Source: CAVSWT01 sp963731745 (GTDB lineage: Bacteria > Bacteroidota > Ignavibacteria > Ignavibacteriales > Ignavibacteriaceae). From it: DNA of 64,000 bases. Location of the stretch: assembly GCA_963731745.1 (NCBI GenBank), contig CAVSWT010000011.1, positions 186,001 through 250,000 on the forward strand, written 5' to 3'. Positions 1-8,908 of this stretch are shown here, piece after piece; position 1 is the first letter of the stretch, and each line of letters starts with the position of its first letter. The notes under the pieces were generated by a model that was not told the origin of the DNA, did no database searches, and saw nothing but the letters and a program-made list of their open reading frames with translations. Made by a program: the position numbers and the translations under genes.

Positions 1-558
1 TTTAAATGTTTTATCATCAAGATTATTCATAGATAATTTTTTAGTATGAACTATTTCCATATTCCGAATCTCAGAAACAGGACCATATACCATTGTGGTT
101 TCTGGCTTTACCTCGACTTTAGTAGCCAATCCATAACCTGATTTAAAATTTAAATTTAGATTTGGTATAACTTTAATCTTTTTTGAAATTACTTTTTCTA
201 TTAAAAACGAAAGTGTATCAGGCGAAATGTTTATCACCTCAAGCCCGGATGAAAGCCATTGGTTATCAACTAAATAATTGGAAAGGAATACCGTTTGTTT
301 TCCGGCTTCACTTTTTGCTGAAATATTATAATCGGATTCAGAGCCAAGGCTTAAAGCAATTAACTTCCAGCCTTTTCCTTTTACTCTTACGGAAACATCT
401 TCCGGTAAACGAGTGCTGGTTGCAAAGCCTTTGGGAAAGTTTGCAATCTTAAGTGGGAAATTAAATGTTGCGTAGTAATCATTAGATAAAGATACAGAGC
501 CCCATAAAATCATTGAGAAAATTAAAGCAGCTAAAATTATGTGAGCGTTTTTTTTCAT
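1..558 (-). CDS. YbbR-like (CdaR-type) domain protein, N-terminal part; runs off the left edge
   Basis: Only the first 186 residues are in the window. The frame is open from an ATG at 558 to base 1. Residues 1-25 form one hydrophobic segment (IILAALIFSMILWGSVSLS), read as an N-terminal membrane anchor or signal anchor. The rest is beta-rich with the spacing seen in YbbR repeats: FPLKIANFPKGF, LPEDVSVRVKGKGW, then a second unit with FKSGYGLATKVEVKPETTMV and YGPVSEIRNM. YbbR domain proteins (CdaR in Firmicutes) sit outside the membrane and in some phyla regulate the diadenylate cyclase; I see no cyclase here, so the role is open. A rho-independent terminator separates it from the BMC genes upstream, so it should have its own promoter just right of 558. 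Confidence 0.7.
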   Translation of the reverse strand, partial: MKKNAHIILAALIFSMILWGSVSLSNDYYATFNFPLKIANFPKGFATSTRLPEDVSVRVKGKGWKLIALSLGSESDYNISAKSEAGKQTVFLSNYLVDNQWLSSGLEVINISPDTLSFLIEKVISKKIKVIPNLNLNFKSGYGLATKVEVKPETTMVYGPVSEIRNMEIVHTKKLSMNNLDDKTFK

Positions 559-577
559 GCACAAATATAATTCAAAA

Positions 578-608
578 ATAAAAAAAAACTCCACCTAAAG
601 TGGAGTTT
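578..608 (-). terminator. Rho-independent terminator after the BMC genes
   Basis: On the minus strand a perfect 9-bp stem (AAACTCCAC / GTGGAGTTT, loop TTTAG) runs straight into a run of eight or more T. It lies 25 bases past the stop of the second BMC gene, so it closes the two-gene BMC transcript before the YbbR-like gene. Confidence 0.85.
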
Positions 609-632
609 AATCATTTACATTAATTAATATAT

Positions 633-1406
633 TTACTTCAGCTGGTTGAAATAGTATAGAAGTTGTTTTCTATTCGCTTTAGATATATCTCTGCCCTGTA
701 TAGGAAAACTATTTGTACTTCGCGCTAATCTTCTGAGCTTATGCACATTTAAATTTTCAACCTCAGCAAGAGACATGTTTTCAAATTTCAAATCTTCTTC
801 ATTTGTTTCTTCTTTTTTAACCTTTGAAGTAGTTTCAGATTTAAGCTTTTCTTCAATTTCTTTAATACCCAACGCTTCTCGTCTCAACCTAGAAATAGTA
901 TCGCTTGAAGATTGACTAACGGATGGCTGTGAATCTTTTTTTTCAGTTTCTAATTTATCTGCTTCAATTTTCTTTGTAGTCAAATCTTCGGGTTCGTTAC
1001 TAATTTCTTTTTTAATTTCTTCTTTTTTAACTTGATCTTTTCCTGACTTTTCGAATAAAGTTTCCTTCTGTACTGAGTCAGAAGATACTGGCTTTGACCG
1101 TAAGTTCAATTGTTTTTTTTCGTTGGTATCGGTATCGATTTCAGGAAGAATTATTTTTAATTGCTCATCAGGCTGTGGGATAATGTGAACAGAGACTAAT
1201 TGACCAACTCTTTTTGCAGCCTCAGCCCCGGCATCAACCGCAGCTCTTACTGCAGCAACTTCTCCAATAACTTTAATTGTGATTAAAGCTGGAACAACTT
1301 TTTCCTTTCCAATAAATTTTACATTAGCAGCTTTTAGCATGGCATCGGCGGCTTCAATTGCTCCTACCAATCCACGAGTTTCAACTAAACCTAATGCTGA
1401 ACCCAT
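633..1406 (-). CDS. BMC-domain shell protein with a long charged C-terminal extension
   Basis: Residues 1-90 are a single BMC (microcompartment shell) domain: GLVETRGLVGAIEAADAM at the start, then the pore-loop region KVVPALITIKVIGEV and VGQLVSVHIIPQP. The normal BMC-H protein would end near residue 92; this one continues to 257. Residues 91-168 are a low-complexity Lys/Glu/Ser linker. Residues 169-190 could form an amphipathic helix (TISRLRREALGIKEIEEKLK). Residues 211-257 (MSLAEVENLNVHKLRRLARS onward) look like a small helix-extended-loop-helix fold of the SAP / Rho-N kind, which in other proteins binds nucleic acid. The pore loop (VPAL) differs from the usual glycine-rich loop. It starts 9 bases after the stop of the BMC-H gene without a clear Shine-Dalgarno site, so translation is probably coupled. 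PduK-like extended BMC proteins are the nearest known type; what the tail does is unknown. Confidence 0.85.
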   Translation of the reverse strand: MGSALGLVETRGLVGAIEAADAMLKAANVKFIGKEKVVPALITIKVIGEVAAVRAAVDAGAEAAKRVGQLVSVHIIPQPDEQLKIILPEIDTDTNEKKQLNLRSKPVSSDSVQKETLFEKSGKDQVKKEEIKKEISNEPEDLTTKKIEADKLETEKKDSQPSVSQSSSDTISRLRREALGIKEIEEKLKSETTSKVKKEETNEEDLKFENMSLAEVENLNVHKLRRLARSTNSFPIQGRDISKANRKQLLYYFNQLK

Positions 1407-1415
1407 AATATTATG

Positions 1416-1694
1416 TTATTTCTTTTTTGGAAGAATTGTTTCAACTTCTGCATGTGGGCGTGGAATTACATGAACAGACACTAATTCTCCAACTCTTTGC
1501 GCAGCAGCAGCTCCGGCATCAGTGGCAGCTTTAACTGCTCCAACATCGCCGCGAACCATAACAGTTACATATCCGCCGCCAATTGTTTCTTTTCCAATTA
1601 ATTCAACTTTTGCGGCTTTAACCATTGCATCAGCAGCCTCTATTGCGCCGACTAATCCTTTGGTCTCGATCATACCAAGTGCGTCAAGTGTCAT
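1416..1694 (-). CDS. Canonical BMC-H microcompartment shell protein (PduA/EutM-like)
   Basis: The 92-residue protein is the right length for a hexameric BMC-H tile. It has the family core GLVGAIEAADAMVKAAKVEL, a glycine-rich pore loop (TIGGGYVTVMVRGDVGAVKA) and the C-terminal VGELVSVHVIPRPH strand. Hexamers of this kind form the flat facets of bacterial microcompartments, with the loop lining the central pore. The gene is first in a two-gene unit; a good promoter lies 38 bases upstream and a GGGAG ribosome site precedes the ATG. No enzyme, aldehyde dehydrogenase or BMC pentamer gene is next to it: the neighbours are ybbR-like and ruvX. It is therefore a satellite shell locus whose enzymes, if any, must be elsewhere. 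Confidence 0.93.
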   Translation of the reverse strand: MTLDALGMIETKGLVGAIEAADAMVKAAKVELIGKETIGGGYVTVMVRGDVGAVKAATDAGAAAAQRVGELVSVHVIPRPHAEVETILPKKK

Positions 1695-1731
1695 AATTAA
1701 GTGCTCCCATTTGAAAAATATTGTTATATCG

Positions 1732-1760
1732 AAAATAGTTTAACACTTTATAAATGTCAA
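1732..1760 (-). promoter_or_regulatory. Sigma-70-type promoter for the BMC gene pair
   Basis: The minus strand reads TTGACA, 17 bases, TATTTT. The predicted transcript starts about 30 bases before the BMC-H ATG at 1694. The -35 box is a perfect consensus. Confidence 0.55.
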
Positions 1761-1809
1761 TCAAAAATCCATGCTTTCACAATTGCATCTAAATAACTTA
1801 TTCTTTGAA

Positions 1810-2235
1810 TTATTTTGCGTCCAGGTATTCTTGCAAAATTATTGCGGCTGAATTTCTATCCACTAATCCTTTATCTCTTCTCTTTGATTTTTTAGTAACA
1901 GATTGGATAATTTGAAACTTTGCAATTTCTGAAGTGTAACTTTCATCCTTCAAAATGACTTCCAATTTAAAATGCTTTTCAAGTTTTTCCTTGAATGCTA
2001 TTATAACTTTTGCATTAGAGGAAAGATTTCCGTCGTCTTGATACGGCAATCCAAGAATTATCTTCCTCACATTTTTTTCAGAAATTAATTGCATCAAATT
2101 TTTAAACAATTTAGAATCATTATTAAAAGTTTGATACGCATATGCGAAAGTTAATGTTGGATCAGAGAGTGCAAGTCCGATTCTTTTCTCCCCATAATCG
2201 ATTGCGAGAAACCTAGTAAATTCTTCTTCTTTCAT
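1810..2235 (-). CDS. ruvX: Putative pre-16S rRNA nuclease / Holliday junction resolvase-like protein (YqgF)
   Basis: The 141 residues match the YqgF/RuvX family in length and in order of motifs: the RNase-H-like first strand FLAIDYGEKRIGLALSD with the catalytic Asp, IILGLPYQDDG in the middle, and a C-terminal DRNSAAIILQEYL with the acidic residue of the active site. The family is essential in E. coli, where it acts in 16S rRNA 5' maturation; a resolvase role has also been proposed. Its start overlaps the end of the rel/spoT gene by 4 bases, so the two are co-translated. The end is followed by the BMC promoter. Confidence 0.88.
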   Translation of the reverse strand: MKEEEFTRFLAIDYGEKRIGLALSDPTLTFAYAYQTFNNDSKLFKNLMQLISEKNVRKIILGLPYQDDGNLSSNAKVIIAFKEKLEKHFKLEVILKDESYTSEIAKFQIIQSVTKKSKRRDKGLVDRNSAAIILQEYLDAK

Positions 2236-4412
2236 ACGTGCATTGAATTTTCAAATCGTTCAACTGAATAAACGCCTTTAAGTTTTTTCAGCCTGTCAAC
2301 TACTCTTTGAAGATGCTCTAAGTTTCGGACATAAATCGTAACACTTCCTTCGAATGTAGAATTATTAGTATTTATATTTATTGACTTAATGTTTGTATTC
2401 TGATAAGAAACTATGGTATGAGAAATATCATTCAATATGCCTGGAGAATCTTCGCCCATCACAGTTAATCCTGCCACAAATAAAGAACTATCAGTTCCAG
2501 GCCATTGCACAGGTATTAATTTGCTCGGATCCCTTTCTGAAATTCTTAATAATTCCGGACAAGTTTTTCTATGAATTTTTATTCCTTCACCAATTGTTAT
2601 AAATCCAATAACAGGATCACCTGGAATTGGATTACAGCATTTTGCATAAGAATACATTATATCTGATTTGTTCCCATCGACTAAAATTCCCCCTGCATCA
2701 TCTCTTGCAATATTTGCAAAATTATCGAATTCTAAAACTGGAGCACGTTCTTTTTTTTCTCTTTCTTTTGTTGCTGTCAATATTTCATCAATATTCAATT
2801 TACCCTGTGCTAATGCACTGTAAAATTGCTTACTGTTTTCAAATTTTAAATTGATAATCAACTTAGAAATATCATTTGAAGTAAAAGATAGCTTGAGCTT
2901 TTTAATTTTTTTATCCCAAATATCTTTACCTGCATCAACAATAACTTCTTCTTCTTTGTTAAGCCATTTTTTTACAGCAGTTTTGGCTTTATGAGTTGTT
3001 ACAAATTTAATCCAGTTCTTATTTGGATGCTGATTTTTAGAAGTGATTATATCCACTTGATCGCCGCTATGTAAAATAGTATCCAATGGGACAATCTTGC
3101 CATTAACCTTTGCTCCAATACAATGCGTCCCTACTTTACTATGGATTTCAAAAGCAAAATCAACTGGAGTGGAATTGATTGGTAAACGCCGTAAATCACC
3201 TTTAGGCGTAAAGACGTAAATCTCGTCCTGATAAAGATTTAGCTTAAAACTCTCTAGTAAATCTTTACGTGGATCATCCTTAGAAGCATTTTCAAAAATT
3301 TCGCGAATCCAATTTACCCATGTTTCCAATTCTTTATCTGATGCAGTTTTATTTTCTTTATATCTCCAATGTGCTGCCACACCTTTTTCTGCCACCTCAT
3401 GCATTTTTAAAGTTCTTATTTGTACTTCAACTAATCTGCCTTCAGGGCCAATAACAGTGGTGTGGATGGACTGGTAATTATTGGTTTTTGGGATAGAAAT
3501 ATAATCCTTAAATCTATCGGGTACCGGCAAATACATTTGATTTACAATACCCAGGGTAGTGTAACAATCATTATTATTTTCTGTATTTAAGATTACTCTG
3601 ATTGCAAATAAATCATAGATTTCTTCAAACGGTTTGTTACGTCTAACCATTTTCCTGTAAATGCTGTAAAGATGTTTTGCCCTTCCGCTGATTTCATATT
3701 TTAATTTATATTCATCTAGCTTTTCTTTTATCGGATCACTGAACTTTTTAATATAAGTTTCACGTTCTTTTCGTTTAGCTTTTATCTTTCTAGCAATTTC
3801 TTCGTATGCTTCCTTATTTAAATATTTAAAGGCTAAATCCTCTAGTTCCCATTTTACGCGGCCTAAACCGAACCTATTTGCAAATGGAGCATATATCTCG
3901 AGAGTTTCCTGGGCAATTCTTCTTTGCTTCTCCGGATTAACAAACTCTAATGTACGCATATTATGTAGACGGTCAGCAAACTTAACTAAAATCACTCTTA
4001 CGTCTTTCACCATTGAGAGGAGCATTTTCCTGTAATTCTCAGCTTGAGTAATTTCCTGACCTTTAAATATTCCGCTTATTTTGGTAACGCCATCAACAAT
4101 TTCTGCAACTTCTTTTCCAAATTCCTTTACCAATAAATCTAAATTAAATTCTGTATCTTCAACTACATCATGCAGTAAGCAGCTTGCCACTGTTACATCA
4201 TCTAAAGGAATTTCTTTTGCTACAATCATTGCCGCTTCATATGGGTGGGTGAAATATGGTTCACCGGATGCACGCAAATCGTTTTTATGCGCTTCTAAGC
4301 TGAATTCAAGGCTCTTAGTAATCAATGCCTCATCAACATTAGGCAAATGCTCCCTGCATGCCTCCAACAAATCATCCAGCATCTTTTTCTGTTTTGGATT
4401 AGTGATACTCAT
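2232..4412 (-). CDS. rel: Bifunctional (p)ppGpp synthetase/hydrolase (Rel/SpoT family)
   Basis: The 726-residue protein has the full long-RSH layout. An HD hydrolase domain (about 45-200) carries the SCLLHDVVEDTEF and RLHNMRTL motifs. The synthetase domain (about 235-350) has RAKHLYSIYRKM, RFKDYISIPKTNNYQSIHT and EVQIRT. A TGS domain follows (about 395-455, VFTPKGDLRRLP) and a C-terminal ACT domain (about 655-726). The RFKD motif is the basic RXKD form found in bifunctional Rel/SpoT enzymes, not the acidic EXDD form of synthetase-only RelA, and the HD residues are intact, so it should both make and degrade the alarmone in the cytoplasm during starvation. It is the only such gene in the window and is co-transcribed with ruvX. 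Confidence 0.95.
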   Translation of the reverse strand: MSITNPKQKKMLDDLLEACREHLPNVDEALITKSLEFSLEAHKNDLRASGEPYFTHPYEAAMIVAKEIPLDDVTVASCLLHDVVEDTEFNLDLLVKEFGKEVAEIVDGVTKISGIFKGQEITQAENYRKMLLSMVKDVRVILVKFADRLHNMRTLEFVNPEKQRRIAQETLEIYAPFANRFGLGRVKWELEDLAFKYLNKEAYEEIARKIKAKRKERETYIKKFSDPIKEKLDEYKLKYEISGRAKHLYSIYRKMVRRNKPFEEIYDLFAIRVILNTENNNDCYTTLGIVNQMYLPVPDRFKDYISIPKTNNYQSIHTTVIGPEGRLVEVQIRTLKMHEVAEKGVAAHWRYKENKTASDKELETWVNWIREIFENASKDDPRKDLLESFKLNLYQDEIYVFTPKGDLRRLPINSTPVDFAFEIHSKVGTHCIGAKVNGKIVPLDTILHSGDQVDIITSKNQHPNKNWIKFVTTHKAKTAVKKWLNKEEEVIVDAGKDIWDKKIKKLKLSFTSNDISKLIINLKFENSKQFYSALAQGKLNIDEILTATKEREKKERAPVLEFDNFANIARDDAGGILVDGNKSDIMYSYAKCCNPIPGDPVIGFITIGEGIKIHRKTCPELLRISERDPSKLIPVQWPGTDSSLFVAGLTVMGEDSPGILNDISHTIVSYQNTNIKSININTNNSTFEGSVTIYVRNLEHLQRVVDRLKKLKGVYSVERFENSMHV

Positions 4413-4484
4413 TTTCTTCTGGTATTCTTCGTTTCAAATTATTTCGGCTAATATAATATTTTAATGACAAAAAACTAACTCATT

Positions 4485-5534
4485 TTATTTAGAACTATTT
4501 AATCTTATTAAAAGTTCCTTTTTTAACTCTTTAACTCTTTCTATTCTATTTTGAAGTTTTAGATTTTCGAATTGGTTTAGTTTTGTATTTAATATTTCAT
4601 TACAAAGATTAAGTGCTGAACCTTCTTTTCCCATTTGCACATACTGTTGAGCTATTAAATGTTTTAAAGTTATTTCATTTATATGATTTATTCCGCTGAG
4701 GTTATTATATGAATTTAATATTTCATAGTAAATGCTGATAGATTTTTCTTTATTTACATCCTCATAAGCCCTTGCTAATGCCCATTTAAAAAAGCGGCTT
4801 TTGGGGTACTTAGAAATAACAGAATCGGATAAGATAATAGCTTTTTTATATTCCTTTTGATCTATGTAAATCCATTGAAGAGAATTAATTGCAAGGTACG
4901 AATTGTAGGAAGATTTTTTTACGGCTTTTAATAGATATTCAATACCCTCTTGTTTTTTGTCTTCAATAAAAGGAAGCCAGTCTAATGATTCTGTCTTTCT
5001 GCTCTTCCAGTAAATGTACGTTCCTAAAGCAGCGTAAGCTTCGTAAAAAGTTGAATCTATATCTAAACATTTTTCAAAATTCGAAACTGAGTTAAATCCA
5101 TTATCAAATGCGGAAAGCCAGTTCTCTTCTAATGCATTGTAGTAAGCCTTATAACCTTGTGTTAAAGCTAAGAAATAAATATTCCAAACATTATCACCAT
5201 CATCGTCCAATAACCTGTTTGCAATTTCTTCAGCCCTATCAAGATTAGTTTCTATTTGAACTTCATCGAAATTATCATTGAAATCAAAAGCTCTTGCAAT
5301 TTCGGTAGCAGCTAAATAAATGCTGCCTAAAGGAATATTTTTGTTTTCGTTTTTAAGATGGGTAAATGTTGATTCAGCCTCAATATAATTCTGGTTTAGA
5401 ATACTTTTAATCCCAGCACGAAGCTCCATATCAACTTTTTTGTTTGGATATATTTGTGCATTAACATGATAAGCAATCAATAAAAATAAAATAATATTAA
5501 AGCGTACCAAATGTTCTATCTCCAGCATCACCAA
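4485..5534 (-). CDS. Exported tetratricopeptide-repeat protein of unknown function
   Basis: 349 residues with an N-terminal signal peptide (VRFNIILFLLIAYHVNA, cleavage before QIYPNKK) and a chain of helical repeats, for instance around YEAYAALGTYIYWKSR, NSYLAINSLQWIYIDQKEY and KSRFFKWALARAYEDVNKE, which fit degenerate TPRs. It is probably periplasmic. No enzyme motif is visible. The first 38 bases overlap the end of upp; an alternative start is the in-frame ATG at 5528 or a TTG closer to the hydrophobic segment. It is the last gene of the upp transcript. TPR proteins are usually scaffolds, but the partner is not apparent. Confidence 0.75.
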   Translation of the reverse strand: MVMLEIEHLVRFNIILFLLIAYHVNAQIYPNKKVDMELRAGIKSILNQNYIEAESTFTHLKNENKNIPLGSIYLAATEIARAFDFNDNFDEVQIETNLDRAEEIANRLLDDDGDNVWNIYFLALTQGYKAYYNALEENWLSAFDNGFNSVSNFEKCLDIDSTFYEAYAALGTYIYWKSRKTESLDWLPFIEDKKQEGIEYLLKAVKKSSYNSYLAINSLQWIYIDQKEYKKAIILSDSVISKYPKSRFFKWALARAYEDVNKEKSISIYYEILNSYNNLSGINHINEITLKHLIAQQYVQMGKEGSALNLCNEILNTKLNQFENLKLQNRIERVKELKKELLIRLNSSK

Positions 5535-6135
5535 GGCCAGGAAGAATATACCCTTTAGAATTCAATTCCCTATCCAAAGCAGCACCAATTATTTTAACAT
5601 CCTTATGATCTTGTTCTATCTTTTTTATACCGGTCGGTGCAGCAACAAGGCAAACAAAAATTAAATCTTTGGCTCCGTTATTCTTGAGATGAGCTAAAGC
5701 TTGACTAGCACTTCCTCCGGTTGCCAGCATGGGATCTACTAATATGACTTTAGAAGAACCTATATTTTTAGGCGTTTTGAAATAGTAAACTTCAGGTTGT
5801 AACGTTGATTCATTTCTCTGAATACCGATATGGCCTAATTTTAAATCCGGTATTATATCAACAAATCCTGATACCATACCTAATCCTGCCCTTAGTACCG
5901 GTACTAAAACAATCTCCTGATCTAATTTATAACCTTCTGTTTTTTCCAAAGGAGTTTTTACTTCGTAAGGTTTTAGATTAAATTTTTTACTTACTTCAAC
6001 TGCCAGTATTGTCGAGATTCTTTTGATGGCACTCCTAAAAATTACTGCATGTGATGAATGATCTCTTAATAAAGAAACATCTCTTTTTACAAGCGGATGA
6101 TCAGTTAAAATAAAATTTTTGAATTGGGTTTTCAT
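5497..6135 (-). CDS. upp: Uracil phosphoribosyltransferase
   Basis: The 212-residue protein makes UMP from uracil and PRPP (pyrimidine salvage). It carries the type I PRTase PRPP-binding motif ILVDPMLATGGSASQAL and the C-terminal uracil-binding signature YILPGLGDAGDRTFGT, both in the usual places, and VLRAGLGM in the middle. Length is normal for the family. It lies between a flavoprotein gene (14 bases upstream) and the TPR gene, whose start it overlaps. Confidence 0.96.
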   Translation of the reverse strand: MKTQFKNFILTDHPLVKRDVSLLRDHSSHAVIFRSAIKRISTILAVEVSKKFNLKPYEVKTPLEKTEGYKLDQEIVLVPVLRAGLGMVSGFVDIIPDLKLGHIGIQRNESTLQPEVYYFKTPKNIGSSKVILVDPMLATGGSASQALAHLKNNGAKDLIFVCLVAAPTGIKKIEQDHKDVKIIGAALDRELNSKGYILPGLGDAGDRTFGTL

Positions 6136-6149
6136 TTACGCTCCATCAA

Positions 6150-7499
6150 TTATTTAATCTTCTTTCCTAAAACTGCTAACAAATTAATAAAGGGTGAAAG
6201 GGGTGGTGTATAATTAAAATTAATTTTATTAAGAATTGAAATCGGCTGATTAGTTTTAATTAATGCAGAAATTAGGTCACCGTAGCCGGATACTTCTTTA
6301 CCGCCAAAAAATGATGCTCCTAATATTTTTTTTGAAGATGTTTCATAAATTAATTTACCAAAAACTTCGGAGCTTTCAGGCATAACTGTAACCAGGTTGG
6401 GAACTGTACTGCTTACTTCACTATAACTTAATCCAAATTGTTTTGCTTCTTTTGAAGTAATGCCCACTTCAACATTAAATTTATCAAATATTTTAAACGA
6501 GATATTTTTTACAACAGGTTCTACACGGTTAAACTCTCCGGCAGCATTAGCACCAGCTATATGCCCATAATCTCGAGCAATGGTAGCAATTGGAAAATAA
6601 AATGATTTATTGTTTATATAATTTAATATTTCAATACAATCTCCCGCGGCATATATATTACTTTCGGACGTCATTAATAATCTATCAACTTGAATCCCTC
6701 CATATTCACCCAACCTAATTTTGTTAATTTTAGCCAAGGAATTGTTCGGATAAAATCCTGCTGCAAGTATTATTAAATCCGTTTCAACTAATCTTCCATC
6801 AATATTTATTTTTTTAATTAAATCATTTTCTGCAACGATTTTATAATCACCAAGACCGCCTAAAAATCGTAAATCATTTTTATCGAGAATTTCCAAAATC
6901 TTTTTTTGTATTTCATTTTCTGAAGAATGAAGCGGCAGATTTTCCTTTTCAATGATTGTTATGTCATAATCCTTTTTCTTAAGAGCTTCTGCAGCTTCCA
7001 ATCCAATATAACCTGCACCGACAATTAAAATATTTTCAACTTCATTTTTATCTAAATAATTTTGAATGTTAATAAAATCATGAATGCTTTTTAAGGTAAA
7101 TACATTACCGTATTTGCATTTAAATTGAGAAGGAATTTTAGCGATGGATCCGGTGGTAAGTACGAGAGAATCATAATCATATTTTCTAACTGCATTGAAC
7201 TTCAAGTTTTTTACAGTGATAAATTTTTCTTTTATATTAATATTTTCAACAAAATGTTTTGTTAAAACATTAACACCTTTTTCTTTTTTGAAAGATTCTT
7301 CATTAAAAAAAACTAATTCCTCATAGCTTTTTATATCTCCCGATAAAACATAAGGCAGTTCGCAAGTTCCGGTTGAGATAAATTCCCCCGCTTCAAACAT
7401 AGTCACATCAGCTTCAGGATGAACTCTTTTAGCTTTTGCAGCAGCAGCAGGCCCGGCCGCATTTCCCCCAATTACCAATATTTTATTCGGTTTTATCAC
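6150..7499 (-). CDS. FAD-dependent NAD(P)-disulfide oxidoreductase, CoA-disulfide reductase / NADH oxidase type
   Basis: 449 residues with the two-Rossmann layout of the family: FAD-binding ILVIGGNAAGPAAAAKAK at 7-24, NAD(P)-binding ILIVGAGYIGLEAAEAL around 158, and the second FAD motif IYAAGDCIE around 279. A single redox Cys sits in STGTCELPYVLSG near residue 47, the position used in CoA-disulfide reductases and NADH oxidases or peroxidases, instead of the CxxxxC pair of glutathione or lipoamide reductases. The enzyme likely reduces CoA disulfide, a persulfide or oxygen; the sequence alone does not choose. It overlaps der by 4 bases. Confidence 0.8.
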   Translation of the reverse strand: MIKPNKILVIGGNAAGPAAAAKAKRVHPEADVTMFEAGEFISTGTCELPYVLSGDIKSYEELVFFNEESFKKEKGVNVLTKHFVENINIKEKFITVKNLKFNAVRKYDYDSLVLTTGSIAKIPSQFKCKYGNVFTLKSIHDFINIQNYLDKNEVENILIVGAGYIGLEAAEALKKKDYDITIIEKENLPLHSSENEIQKKILEILDKNDLRFLGGLGDYKIVAENDLIKKINIDGRLVETDLIILAAGFYPNNSLAKINKIRLGEYGGIQVDRLLMTSESNIYAAGDCIEILNYINNKSFYFPIATIARDYGHIAGANAAGEFNRVEPVVKNISFKIFDKFNVEVGITSKEAKQFGLSYSEVSSTVPNLVTVMPESSEVFGKLIYETSSKKILGASFFGGKEVSGYGDLISALIKTNQPISILNKINFNYTPPLSPFINLLAVLGKKIK

Positions 7500-8806
7500 T
7501 TACTTTTAAAACTCAATGTAAATGGCACTCCTTCAAATCCAAAATGTTTTCTGATTTGATTCTCTAAAAATCTTTTGTAATGATCCGGAACATTTTTAGG
7601 ATAATTAGTGAAGAAAAGAAAAACCGGATAATGATCACCCACCTGGGTTATATATTTTATTTTCACTTCTTTTCCAGTTTGAGTTGATGGCGGTGGGTTC
7701 TTCTTAATTTCTTCTAGAATAACATCATTCAGTTCACTGGTGGGAATTTTCTTTTTCCTCTCATCTGTTATCTCAATTGTTCTTTCTATCAATTTGAATA
7801 TTCTTTGTTTCGTTAAGGCAGAAATAAAAATAATCGGGATATAACTTTGAAGGCCCAGCTTGTCTTTAATTTCATCCTCAAATATTTTGGAGGTTTGTGT
7901 TTCCTTTTCTATAAGGTCCCATTTATTAACAGCGATAATGATACCTTTTCTCCATCTAACCGCTTCATCAATAATTTTTTGATCTTGTTTTTCCAACCCA
8001 AATTTTGCATCGAGCATTACAACAGCAATATCACACTCACCGATCGCTTTTAATGTTCTTATGGTAGAATAGAACTCGATACTTTCTTCAACTCTTTTTT
8101 TCTTCCTCAAACCTGCAGTATCTATTAAAATAATTTCTCTTCCATAATATTTTAAAATCGAATCAATACTATCGCGTGTTGTGCCTGGAATTTCAGTAAC
8201 TATACTTCTATCATATCCAAGTAAAGAATTTGTTAATGAAGACTTGCCTGAATTTGGCCTTCCTACAATAGCAATTTTTAGCCGCGGATCTTTTTCTTCT
8301 TCTATCTGTACAGGAAATTTTTCTGTTACTTCATCAAGTAAATCACCAATATTTCTCCCGGCTAAAGCAGAAATACCATATAGCTTTTCTATGCCTAAAC
8401 TATAAAATTCGGAAGTCATTGCTTCATAATTTTCCGAATCAACTTTATTAACCAATAGATAAAAATCTTTATGAGAAGCTCTTAGAATATTTGCAATCTC
8501 AATGTCGATAGGGTTAACGCCGTCACGAACATCAACAATAAACAAAATTGAATCGGCTTCTGAAATAGCGATATAAACCTGTTCCTTAATCGCTTTCTCA
8601 AAAAGGTCTTCTGAACGGGGAACAAATCCGCCAGTATCAATCAATTGAAAATGCCGCCCTGCCCAATCAGCTTCACCATAATTTCTATCGCGAGTAACCC
8701 CGCTTTGATCATTCACTATTGCTTCTCTTTTTCCAACAATGCGGTTAAAAAAAGTTGATTTGCCAACGTTAGGCCTTCCAACGATAACGACTATCGGTAG
8801 TTTCAT
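7496..8806 (-). CDS. der: Ribosome-assembly GTPase Der (EngA)
   Basis: 436 residues with two tandem G domains, which is unique to Der. The first has GRPNVGKST (residue 10), DTGGF and NKVD; the second has GRPNSGKSS (near 180), DTAGLRKK and NKWD. The C-terminal KH-like domain ends with RKHFGFEGVPFTLSFK. The protein works in 50S subunit assembly. It is downstream of the efflux operon but separated from it by 102 bases containing an inverted repeat, and it overlaps the next gene by 4 bases. Confidence 0.97.
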   Translation of the reverse strand: MKLPIVVIVGRPNVGKSTFFNRIVGKREAIVNDQSGVTRDRNYGEADWAGRHFQLIDTGGFVPRSEDLFEKAIKEQVYIAISEADSILFIVDVRDGVNPIDIEIANILRASHKDFYLLVNKVDSENYEAMTSEFYSLGIEKLYGISALAGRNIGDLLDEVTEKFPVQIEEEKDPRLKIAIVGRPNSGKSSLTNSLLGYDRSIVTEIPGTTRDSIDSILKYYGREIILIDTAGLRKKKRVEESIEFYSTIRTLKAIGECDIAVVMLDAKFGLEKQDQKIIDEAVRWRKGIIIAVNKWDLIEKETQTSKIFEDEIKDKLGLQSYIPIIFISALTKQRIFKLIERTIEITDERKKKIPTSELNDVILEEIKKNPPPSTQTGKEVKIKYITQVGDHYPVFLFFTNYPKNVPDHYKRFLENQIRKHFGFEGVPFTLSFKSK

Positions 8807-8837
8807 ATTTTATTTTCTTTGGTTTATCTGATATGAC

Positions 8838-8873
8838 AAAGCGATACGATCAAATCATTGAAAGTATCGCTTT
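8838..8873. terminator. Inverted repeat between the efflux operon and der, possible terminator or attenuator
   Basis: A perfect 10-bp inverted repeat (AAAGCGATAC / GTATCGCTTT, 16-base loop) sits 36 bases past the stop of the last efflux gene. The minus-strand copy is followed by only a short T-rich stretch (TTTGT), so termination could be partial. Confidence 0.4.
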
Positions 8874-8908
8874 TAAAAATAAGTTATTAATATCAATTAT
8901 TCGAATGA

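Noticed and set aside
183..452. Plus-strand open frame of 89 codons
   Set aside because: It lies opposite the YbbR-like gene, which has a signal segment and family repeats; the plus reading has none.
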